The position numbers and the translations under genes were made by a program. Shown here piece after piece: positions 57,120 to 64,000 of a DNA stretch of 64,000 nucleotides. The notes beneath the pieces were generated by a model, which saw only the letters and a program-made list of their open reading frames with translations, was not told the DNA's origin and did no database searches. Source of the DNA: Salinicoccus sp. Bachu38 (GTDB lineage: Bacteria > Bacillota > Bacilli > Staphylococcales > Salinicoccaceae); the NCBI RefSeq assembly GCF_038561955.2, contig NZ_CP138333.2, forward strand, positions 620,001 to 684,000, read 5' to 3'. Each line of letters opens with the position of its first letter. Position 1 is the first letter of the stretch.

Positions 57120-58931
57120 ATGGGAGCAAAAGAACGATATATACTCCTTCTTATCATTGATTCACTGATTGTCACATTCTCAGTGTTCATCGGGTATTAT
57201 ATACTGGCACCATTTTTCCTTCAGTATACAATGCCTGTACTTATCACAACTTCAATAATCCTATTGGTCAGTCACCATGTTTTTTCATATGTATTCAATC
57301 TCTATCATCGGGCATGGGAGTATGCAAGTGTAAGAGAATTGATGGCAATTGCTCAAGCTGTAACCGGATCAATTATCATTACATATGTACTTAACATGTT
57401 AATGTTTCAGACTACCTTTACGCGATTGATGATTATTACTTGGATGATGCACCTTCTATTGATTGGAGGATCTAGACTATCTTGGCGCATAGCAAGACAT
57501 CGTCTCATTGGTAGAGATAATAGTAATATTGAAATGAAGCGTACACTTGTTGTAGGTGCGGGTAAAGGGGGATCTTTACTCATTAAACAAATATTGGATA
57601 CACCGGCAATGAAGATGTCACCAGTAGTGGCAGTAGATGATGACTTATCTAAACAAAGGATGGAATTGGCTGGGGGTGTTAAAGTTGAAGGCACCAGAGA
57701 AGAAATTGGACACCTCATTAAAAAATATGAAATTAATAAAGTTGTTATAGCAATTCCTTCTTTAAGTAAAACAGAATTGAATGAAATCTATGAAGTGGCA
57801 AGTAATGAAAATGTAGAAGTAATGATTATGCCTAACATAGATGATGTGATGTCAGGTCGAGTTGAAGTGAATGCATTGAAAAAGGTTGAGGTTGAAGATT
57901 TGCTTGGACGAGAACCGGTTGAACTCGATTCAGAAGGAATTGAGGAGCAGGTGAGAGACCGAACAGTGCTTGTAACTGGAGCAGGTGGTAGTATAGGTTC
58001 GGAAATTGTACGTCAGATAACTAAATTCCAGCCAAGAAGAGTAGGATTGTTAGGTCATGGTGAAAACAGCATTTATACTATACTTGAAGAAATGATTGTC
58101 ACAAATGACAATATAGAATTTATTCCTATCATTGCAGACGTACAAGACTGTGACCGAATTTTTGAAGTTTTCGAGAAGTATAAACCTGATATTGTATATC
58201 ATGCGGCTGCTCATAAACACGTACCTTTAATGGAATACAATCCTAAAGAAGCAGTAAAAAATAATATTATAGGAACGAAAAATACAGCAGAAGCTGCTTG
58301 TAAGTACGAGTCTAAGAAGTTCGTACTCATCTCTACTGATAAAGCAGTTAACCCTCCTAATGTAATGGGTGCTACAAAACGAGTGGCTGAGATGTTCGTT
58401 CAAGCTCTAAATGAGAAATACAGTAAAACTACGCTTGTTGCAGTGAGATTTGGAAATGTTCTAGGAAGCAGAGGATCTGTTATTCCTAAGTTTAGAAAAC
58501 AAATAGAATCAGGGGGGCCTGTAACAGTAACAGATGAGCGAATGACAAGGTACTTTATGACTATACCTGAAGCTTCGCGTCTAGTTATTCAAGCAAGTAC
58601 ACTTGCCCAAGGTGGAGAAGTTTTTGTCCTAGACATGGGTGAACCAGTAAAAATAGTAAATCTTGCTAAAAATATGATTCGATTAAGTGGGTTTAAAGAA
58701 GAAGAAATTAGCATTAGATTTAGTGGTATTAGACCAGGTGAAAAGTTATATGAGGAATTGTTAAATGAGAAAGAAGTACAGTCGGAAAAAGTTTATGAAA
58801 AAATTTATGTAGGCAAAGCTAAGTTTAAAGATTACACAACTTTAAAGATATTTACAGAATCTTTGTCTAATACTCAAGATAACCAGGTTATAAAGAATAA
58901 TTTATTAAATTTCATTAAAAATAAAAGTTAA
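57120..58931 (+). CDS. capD: CapD: membrane-bound UDP-GlcNAc 4,6-dehydratase-like enzyme
   Basis: A 603-residue protein. Four membrane segments in residues 1-125, a first nucleotide-binding region (RTLVVGAGKGGSLLIKQIL, about 142) and a second SDR domain from about 280: VLVTGAGGSIGSEIVRQI, VYHAAAHKHVPLMEYNP, STDKAVNPPNVMGATKRVAE, and RFGNVLGSRGSVIPKF. Family members (CapD, PglF, WbpM) convert UDP-GlcNAc to the 4-keto-6-deoxy sugar, the start of D-FucNAc or QuiNAc/bacillosamine sugars. The AT content rises sharply within this gene, compared with capABC. Confidence 0.92.
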   Translation: MGAKERYILLLIIDSLIVTFSVFIGYYILAPFFLQYTMPVLITTSIILLVSHHVFSYVFNLYHRAWEYASVRELMAIAQAVTGSIIITYVLNMLMFQTTFTRLMIITWMMHLLLIGGSRLSWRIARHRLIGRDNSNIEMKRTLVVGAGKGGSLLIKQILDTPAMKMSPVVAVDDDLSKQRMELAGGVKVEGTREEIGHLIKKYEINKVVIAIPSLSKTELNEIYEVASNENVEVMIMPNIDDVMSGRVEVNALKKVEVEDLLGREPVELDSEGIEEQVRDRTVLVTGAGGSIGSEIVRQITKFQPRRVGLLGHGENSIYTILEEMIVTNDNIEFIPIIADVQDCDRIFEVFEKYKPDIVYHAAAHKHVPLMEYNPKEAVKNNIIGTKNTAEAACKYESKKFVLISTDKAVNPPNVMGATKRVAEMFVQALNEKYSKTTLVAVRFGNVLGSRGSVIPKFRKQIESGGPVTVTDERMTRYFMTIPEASRLVIQASTLAQGGEVFVLDMGEPVKIVNLAKNMIRLSGFKEEEISIRFSGIRPGEKLYEELLNEKEVQSEKVYEKIYVGKAKFKDYTTLKIFTESLSNTQDNQVIKNNLLNFIKNKS

Positions 58932-59041
58932 AAAATTACGTTCGAATATTATTAATATATAATTTCTCTTTTTATATCCTTATATTATATTTCTCTTCAA
59001 AAAATAATTGTTATAAATAAAAGAATTCTGGGGGCGAAATA

Positions 59042-60064
59042 ATGTTTCAAGATAAAATATTACTCATTACAGGAGGGACAGGGTCTTTTGGTAATGCAGT
59101 CTTAGATCGTTTTCTAAATACAGATGTCAAAGAAATTAGAATTTTTTCTCGTGATGAAAAAAAACAAGATGATATGAGAAAAAAATATAGAAATGAAAAA
59201 ATTAAATTCTATCTTGGTGATGTTCGTAATAAGGATAGTGTTAAAAATGCAATGTATAATGTAAATTATGTATTTCACGCAGCAGCTTTGAAACAGGTTC
59301 CTTCTTGTGAATTTTTCCCAATGGAAGCTGTGAAAACAAATGTCATAGGTACAGAAAATGTTCTTGATGCTTCTATAGAATCGGGTGTTCAAAAAGTGAT
59401 TTGCCTTTCAACAGATAAAGCGGCTTATCCTATTAATGCTATGGGAATTTCAAAAGCAATGATGGAAAAAACTTTTGTAGCAAAATCTAAAAACATCAAT
59501 CCAGAAAGAACATTAATCTGTGGTACTAGATACGGTAATGTAATGGCTTCACGAGGTTCAGTTATACCGCTTTTTATAGAACAGATAAAAAGCGGGCAAG
59601 ACATTACTGTGACTGACCCTTATATGACAAGATTTCTTATGAGTCTTGAAGAAGCAGTAGAACTTGTCATTTTTGCATTTAAGAATGCAGAGACTGGAGA
59701 TATTATGGTGCAAAAATCACCTGCTTCAACAATTAAAGATCTTGCACAAGCAATTAAAGAACTTTTTAGTGCTGATAATGAAATCAAAATTATAGGTACA
59801 CGACACGGAGAAAAGTTGTATGAGACACTACTTACAAGAGAAGAGCACGTAGTGGCTCAAGATTTAAAGAATTTTTATAAAGTTCCTGCTGATTCTCGTG
59901 ATTTAAATTATGACAAATATTTTGTGGAAGGTGACAAACAACTAACTACAGAAACGGAATACAATTCTCACAATACTTTTAGGTTAAATGTGGAAGAGAT
60001 TAAAGAAAAACTTTTGACTCTAAAATATGTACAAGAAGAGTTGAAGGATTGGAGGCAATTATGA
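59042..60064 (+). CDS. capE: CapE: UDP-GlcNAc 4,6-dehydratase/5-epimerase
   Basis: A 340-residue cytoplasmic SDR enzyme behind GGGGG. LLITGGTGSFGNAVLDRFL, VFHAAALKQVPSCEFFPMEA, CLSTDKAAYPINAMGISKAM and RYGNVMASRGSVIPLF are CapE/FnlA/WbjB hallmarks. It makes the UDP-2-acetamido-2,6-dideoxy-L-arabino-hexos-4-ulose, the first step toward UDP-L-FucNAc. It overlaps capF by 4 bases. Codon use is AT-rich, unlike the tag genes. Confidence 0.94.
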   Translation: MFQDKILLITGGTGSFGNAVLDRFLNTDVKEIRIFSRDEKKQDDMRKKYRNEKIKFYLGDVRNKDSVKNAMYNVNYVFHAAALKQVPSCEFFPMEAVKTNVIGTENVLDASIESGVQKVICLSTDKAAYPINAMGISKAMMEKTFVAKSKNINPERTLICGTRYGNVMASRGSVIPLFIEQIKSGQDITVTDPYMTRFLMSLEEAVELVIFAFKNAETGDIMVQKSPASTIKDLAQAIKELFSADNEIKIIGTRHGEKLYETLLTREEHVVAQDLKNFYKVPADSRDLNYDKYFVEGDKQLTTETEYNSHNTFRLNVEEIKEKLLTLKYVQEELKDWRQL

Positions 60065-61170
60065 ATATTTTAATTACAGGAGCAAATGGGTTCATAGCAA
60101 AGAATCTTATAGCTGATTTAAGCCATAGAGGAGAACACACTATTACTAGAGTAACTCGAGATACTAGTAAAGAAAATTTAATAAATGCATGTAAGAAGGC
60201 AGATTTTGTATATCATCTTGCAGGAGTAAATAGACCTAAAAATACGAATGAATTTATAGATGGAAATATTAACTTTACACGTGATTTAGTTTCCATTTTA
60301 AAAGATTCTGATACGCCTCCTCCCATACTCATTACATCCTCAATACAAGCTGAAAATGACACACCTTATGGAAAAAGCAAAAAGTCTGCAGAAGATATGA
60401 TTTTTTCCTACGGAGCACACACCGGAGCTAGAATCTTGGTATATAGATTGCCGAATGTTTTTGGTAAATGGTGTAAACCAAATTATAATAGCGTAGTAGC
60501 AACATTTTGTAATAATATAACACATAATAAACCGGTACAAGTCAATAATATAGAGACTCAACTAAGTCTAGTTTATATTGAAGATGTTATTAAAGAATTT
60601 AAAAGTAGCTTATATAACCAAGAAAATAGAAAAGGTGACTTTTGTAAAATTGAACCAATATACCAAGTGAAGCTGGGAGATATTGTGGATTTGTTGCGTT
60701 CTTTTAAAAAAATTAGAGAAAGTCATTTGGTTCCCGATATGAATGAGGAGTTCACAAAAAAATTATATAGTACATATTTAAGTTATTTACCGAAGAATGA
60801 ATTTAAATATGATTTGGAAATGAATGTTGATGAGAGAGGGTCTTTCACTGAATTTCTTAAAACAGAGGACAGAGGACAAGTATCTGTAAATATATCTAAA
60901 CCGGGGATTGTTAAAGGAAACCATTGGCATCATACCAAAAATGAGAAATTTTTAGTAGTAAGTGGCAAAGGGATTATAAGATTGAGAAATATATATGAAA
61001 ATGAAATTTTAGAATATCATGTAACGGGGGAGTATTTAGAAGTCGTTGATATACCACCAGGTTACACGCATAATATTGAAAATTTAGGTAATGAAGATAT
61101 GATTACTATTATGTGGGCAAACGAACTTTATGATGTGGATAAACCTGATACATTTCATGAGGAGGTTTAA
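60061..61170 (+). CDS. capF: CapF: bifunctional 3-epimerase/4-reductase of the L-FucNAc pathway
   Basis: A 369-residue protein. The start is the ATG overlapping the capE stop (ATGA), behind GGAGG. N-terminal SDR domain NILITGANGFIAKNLIADL, VYHLAGVNRPKN, YGKSKKSAEDMIF (Tyr-x-x-x-Lys) and VYRLPNVFGKWCKPNYNS. C-terminal cupin from about 260: VDERGSFTEFLKTEDRGQVS, KGNHWHHTKNEKFLVVSG, PPGYTHNIENLG, with the zinc-binding His. The cupin is the 3-epimerase and the SDR part the NADPH reductase, giving UDP-N-acetyl-L-pneumosamine/talosamine precursor. The length matches S. aureus CapF. Confidence 0.95.
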   Translation: MNILITGANGFIAKNLIADLSHRGEHTITRVTRDTSKENLINACKKADFVYHLAGVNRPKNTNEFIDGNINFTRDLVSILKDSDTPPPILITSSIQAENDTPYGKSKKSAEDMIFSYGAHTGARILVYRLPNVFGKWCKPNYNSVVATFCNNITHNKPVQVNNIETQLSLVYIEDVIKEFKSSLYNQENRKGDFCKIEPIYQVKLGDIVDLLRSFKKIRESHLVPDMNEEFTKKLYSTYLSYLPKNEFKYDLEMNVDERGSFTEFLKTEDRGQVSVNISKPGIVKGNHWHHTKNEKFLVVSGKGIIRLRNIYENEILEYHVTGEYLEVVDIPPGYTHNIENLGNEDMITIMWANELYDVDKPDTFHEEV

Positions 61171-61173
61171 AAT

Positions 61174-62298
61174 ATGGAAAAACTAAAAGTAATGACAGTT
61201 ATTGGTACACGACCAGAAATCATTAGATTATCAGCAGTAATTAATCGTTTGGAAGATTCTGAGGCTATTGACCACGTGTTAGTACACACAGGTCAAAATT
61301 ACGATTATTCATTAAATGAAGTGTTTTTTAATGATTTCAATTTAAGAGAACCAGATTATTTCCTTGAGGCTGCAACACACTCAGCTATTGAAACTATTGG
61401 AAATATTTTAATAAAAATTGATAGTCTAATTGATGAAATAAATCCAGATGCATTTTTGATACTGGGTGATACTAATAGTTGTTTATCTGCAGTGGCTGCA
61501 AAACGTAAAAAGGTTCCTATTTTCCATATGGAAGCAGGAAATAGATGTTTTGATCAAAGAGTACCAGAAGAGACTAATAGAAAAATAGTAGACCATATTG
61601 CGGATATAAATTTGACTTATAGTGATATTGCTAGAGAATACTTACTTAAAGAAGGATTACCTGCAGATCAAATTATAAAAACTGGAAGCCCAATGTTAGA
61701 AGTTCTTAATTCAAGAAGAGATGATATTGAAAACTCTGATATTTTGAAAGAATTAGGTCTTGAAAAAAATAAATATTTTGTAGTCTCAGCCCATAGAGAA
61801 GAAAATATAAGTTCTGAAACAAATTTCACTAATCTAGTTGATAGTTTGAATTCAATTTCTGAAAAATATCAATATCCGATTATTATCAGCACTCACCCAA
61901 GAACAAAAAATAAGTTAAATGAAAAAGGCATTGTTTTTAATACAAATATAAGAACTATAGAGCCTTTAGGGTTTAATGATTATATTAAATTACAAAAAGA
62001 ATCTAAGGTTGTATTGAGTGATAGTGGTACGATTAGTGAGGAAGCTTCAATTCTAGGTTTGAAGGCAATAAATATTAGAGAAGCTCATGAGCGACCTGAA
62101 GCTATGGAGGAAGCTAGTGCTATGTTAGTTGGTTTAAATAAAGAAAGAATCCTACAAGGCATAAGTATATTAGAAAATTCAAATCACAAAAAAAACTTAT
62201 TAGTGAGCGATTACAATAAACCGAATGTAAGTGAGAAGGTTCTCAAGATAATTATATCCTATACCGACTATATTAAGAGAAATGTTTGGAAAGTATAG
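61174..62298 (+). CDS. capG: CapG: UDP-N-acetylhexosamine 2-epimerase (L-FucNAc pathway)
   Basis: A 374-residue GT-B-fold epimerase behind AGGAGG. MTVIGTRPEIIRLSAVINRL, FHMEAGNRCFDQRVPEETNR, VSAHREENISSE and VLSDSGTISEEASILG are the WecB/CapG family blocks. Following capE and capF it should make UDP-L-FucNAc from UDP-L-PneNAc. Related WecB enzymes make UDP-ManNAc, which TagA and the dehydrogenase at 31215 would need. Whether CapG has both activities cannot be read here. Confidence 0.93.
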   Translation: MEKLKVMTVIGTRPEIIRLSAVINRLEDSEAIDHVLVHTGQNYDYSLNEVFFNDFNLREPDYFLEAATHSAIETIGNILIKIDSLIDEINPDAFLILGDTNSCLSAVAAKRKKVPIFHMEAGNRCFDQRVPEETNRKIVDHIADINLTYSDIAREYLLKEGLPADQIIKTGSPMLEVLNSRRDDIENSDILKELGLEKNKYFVVSAHREENISSETNFTNLVDSLNSISEKYQYPIIISTHPRTKNKLNEKGIVFNTNIRTIEPLGFNDYIKLQKESKVVLSDSGTISEEASILGLKAINIREAHERPEAMEEASAMLVGLNKERILQGISILENSNHKKNLLVSDYNKPNVSEKVLKIIISYTDYIKRNVWKV

Positions 62299-62335
62299 TA
62301 CAGAAAGCTGGTTACCTTAAGGTGGGGCAGACGCT

Positions 62336-63724
62336 ATGAGAGATATTCTAAGAGTGAGCGGGGGAAATGTACTTTTTTTAGCTCTAAGTATTATAATGAC
62401 TTTATTTCTTCCATTTATATTGTCAGTAGAAGATTTTGGTTATTGGCAACTATTTTATTTTTATAGCAGTTTCTCGGGGTTATTAATGTTTGGCTTTAAT
62501 GATGGAATTCACTTGAGATTTGCTGGAGTATCAGAAAATGAACTTAAAAACATACCGGTTGGCAACTATTTTATCTTTAACTTACTATTTGCGGGGATAT
62601 TAACAATATTATTCTTAATAGTTATTATGATAATAGATATAGATACGCAAAGGAAGATAGTTTTTTTTTCTTTAGGTATATATTTATGGCTCTTTAATAT
62701 AAATAGCTTCTTTAACCATGTATACTTGATAACTATGCAATTCAAAAAATATTCTTTTTTGAAATATGCACAAAGGTTACTTTTTTTAATACTCTTAATA
62801 GTTAATATTTTAACCATAAATATTTTTAATTATAAGAGTGTAATCTTTTTGTATGGAGGTGCTATATGCCTTTTAATACTTCTAAATATATATTTAAACT
62901 ATAGTATATTATTTAAGCATAAGTATGGGACAACTATTAAAGATATAGTAACAAATTTTAAAAGAGGGTTACCACTAACAATAGCTGCAATCATTTCAAT
63001 GTTACTTGTCGGTTACCCACGAATTATTGTAGATAATAATTTTTCAATAGAGATTTTCTCTGTTTATTCACTTGCTTCGAGTATGCTCTCAATGCTGATA
63101 ACAGTAATATTATCAATATCAACTGTTTTATATCCAAAGTTAAAAAAGAAGTCTAAAAATGACATAGGTATAATCATGCATAAAGCAACGAGTATAATAG
63201 CTCCAGTATTAATAATAAGTTTTTTAAGCTATTTTGTCTTTGTTATTATAATAAGAAATTTTTTACAACAATATATTTCTATATTAGATTTTATACATTT
63301 TATTATGCCTTTAGTTTATTTTCAGGCATTATTCAATATTATCATCGTGAATTTATTTAAAATATATGATCTTGAAAAGAATTTATTTATCACCAATAGT
63401 ATGGGACTTATATTTAATATATTAATTACCTATTTTGTTTTTAGCATATATGAAAGTTTAGAAGTAATCGCGTTAGTATCTACTATAACATATGGTATAT
63501 TTTTTTTAGTATCCTTAGTTTATGTATCCAATCTTACTCAATGGGATTATAAAAAACATCATTTATGGGCTGATTATATATATATGGTGATTTTCATAAT
63601 AGCTATAGAATTATTCCATGAATATATCACTTTTGTAGTAATACTTATAAGTACTATTATTTATGCGTTATATATCCTAATTATAAAAAAATACTATTTA
63701 TTATTCATAGGAGGTAGAGAATGA
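62336..63724 (+). CDS. Wzx-like polysaccharide flippase
   Basis: A 462-residue membrane protein with 12 or so hydrophobic segments, very rich in Ile, Phe and Leu. The start VSGGNVLFLALSIIMTLFLP and LSVEDFGYWQLFYFYSSFSG (second and third blocks) are typical of the polysaccharide transporter family. It would flip undecaprenyl-PP-linked capsule repeat units for a Wzy polymerase. The gene is one of the most AT-rich in the window, and its stop overlaps the next start (ATGA). Confidence 0.85.
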   Translation: MRDILRVSGGNVLFLALSIIMTLFLPFILSVEDFGYWQLFYFYSSFSGLLMFGFNDGIHLRFAGVSENELKNIPVGNYFIFNLLFAGILTILFLIVIMIIDIDTQRKIVFFSLGIYLWLFNINSFFNHVYLITMQFKKYSFLKYAQRLLFLILLIVNILTINIFNYKSVIFLYGGAICLLILLNIYLNYSILFKHKYGTTIKDIVTNFKRGLPLTIAAIISMLLVGYPRIIVDNNFSIEIFSVYSLASSMLSMLITVILSISTVLYPKLKKKSKNDIGIIMHKATSIIAPVLIISFLSYFVFVIIIRNFLQQYISILDFIHFIMPLVYFQALFNIIIVNLFKIYDLEKNLFITNSMGLIFNILITYFVFSIYESLEVIALVSTITYGIFFLVSLVYVSNLTQWDYKKHHLWADYIYMVIFIIAIELFHEYITFVVILISTIIYALYILIIKKYYLLFIGGRE

Positions 63725-64000
63725 ATATTGTAATCTTAACAGGGAATTACTTACCTACACCATCTCCGAATGGCAATATTGCAAAAATTATAGCTGAACA
63801 ATTGTCAATTGAAGGAGACAATGTATATGTAATTTGTTTTGATAAAGGGTTTATACCTCTTTCAGATAGTAGTATAAAGCCTGTACCTATCACTACTTTA
63901 CATAGAAGGTTAAGGTATTATTTTATAGAAAAAAACATACCTTTAGGAGTAAAAATAACTTCTTTATATAGAGTGGGTTATAGATTAATTACTGGAAGAA
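63721..64000 (+). CDS. Glycosyltransferase, N-terminal part (cut by window end)
   Basis: The first 93 codons are visible, starting MNIVILTGNYLPTPSPNGNI at the ATG that overlaps the flippase stop. The opening (strand, P.PSPNGN.., AEQLSIEGDNVYVIC) fits the acceptor domain of GT4/CapL-like glycosyltransferases. The C-terminal donor domain is beyond the window, so the assignment rests on the N-terminus and the capsule context. It is AT-rich like its neighbours. Confidence 0.7.
   Translation, partial: MNIVILTGNYLPTPSPNGNIAKIIAEQLSIEGDNVYVICFDKGFIPLSDSSIKPVPITTLHRRLRYYFIEKNIPLGVKITSLYRVGYRLITGR

Overview
The window looks like the chromosome of a low-to-moderate GC Gram-positive coccus of the Staphylococcaceae, most plausibly a Salinicoccus/Jeotgalicoccus-type organism. 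This is an inference from gene content: comK, a DUF2538 protein, Atl-type glucosaminidase with GW modules, tag/tar wall teichoic acid genes, capA-G and LytR-CpsA-Psr. By eye the first 57 kb are of intermediate GC with strong GGAGG-type ribosome sites. From about 57.2 kb to the end the sequence becomes strikingly AT-rich.

Layout. (1) 1-6.2 kb: two copies of a small-protein/coat-F-like pair flank a sigma factor gene divergent from comK, an unusual membrane metallopeptidase overlapping a possible ubiquitin-fold protein, and a MarR regulator. A TipA-type MerR gene follows, with a textbook 19-bp-spacer promoter containing a perfect palindrome. (2) 6.2-10.1 kb: a thiamine-pyrimidine ABC importer operon on the minus strand behind a TPP riboswitch, ending in an acyl-CoA-dehydrogenase-like flavoenzyme. 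(3) 10.2-17 kb: GNAT, DUF2538, LCP ligase, a glycosyltransferase and a large secreted glucosaminidase with a 51-bp acidic tandem repeat and three double-GW modules. (4) 17.3-42.4 kb: a large accessory polysaccharide region. It holds an ABC exporter (permease at one end, ATPase at the other) around glycosyltransferases, an asparagine-synthase-like protein, a heparinase II/III-like protein and a cytoplasmic GW protein. Next come two ATP-grasp ligases, UDP-ManNAc dehydrogenase, two OatA-like acyltransferases, a decayed glycosyltransferase fragment, a second asparagine-synthase-like protein and a Wzy-like polymerase. (5) 42.4-51 kb: wall teichoic acid genes (tagA, tagH, tagG, a TagF-type transferase, tagD, tagB and a large TagF-type polymerase). 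(6) 51.3-54.6 kb: housekeeping and small genes (HicB-like, YtoQ, DNA-glycosylase-like, flavodoxin, YkvI). (7) 54.9-64 kb: capsule operon capABCDEFG, a flippase and a truncated glycosyltransferase; capEFG would make UDP-N-acetyl-L-fucosamine.

How the genes work together. Most of the window builds, exports, modifies or attaches cell-surface polymers. Wall teichoic acid is exported by TagGH, a second polymer by a TagGH-like transporter, and a Wzx/Wzy capsule by the cap system. LCP and acyltransferases attach and decorate, and the glucosaminidase remodels peptidoglycan.

The most interesting signals are these. GW (SH3-like) modules related to the autolysin's occur in the cytoplasm: fused to TagH and, separately, as a stand-alone protein beside the second exporter. 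The metallopeptidase/beta-grasp pair is unexplained. Asparagine-synthase and ATP-grasp ligases inside the polysaccharide region suggest amidated or amino-acylated sugars. Twice, convergent genes share a palindromic terminator that encodes the same C-terminal peptide on both strands.

No rRNA, tRNA, CRISPR array, insertion sequence or prophage was recognised.
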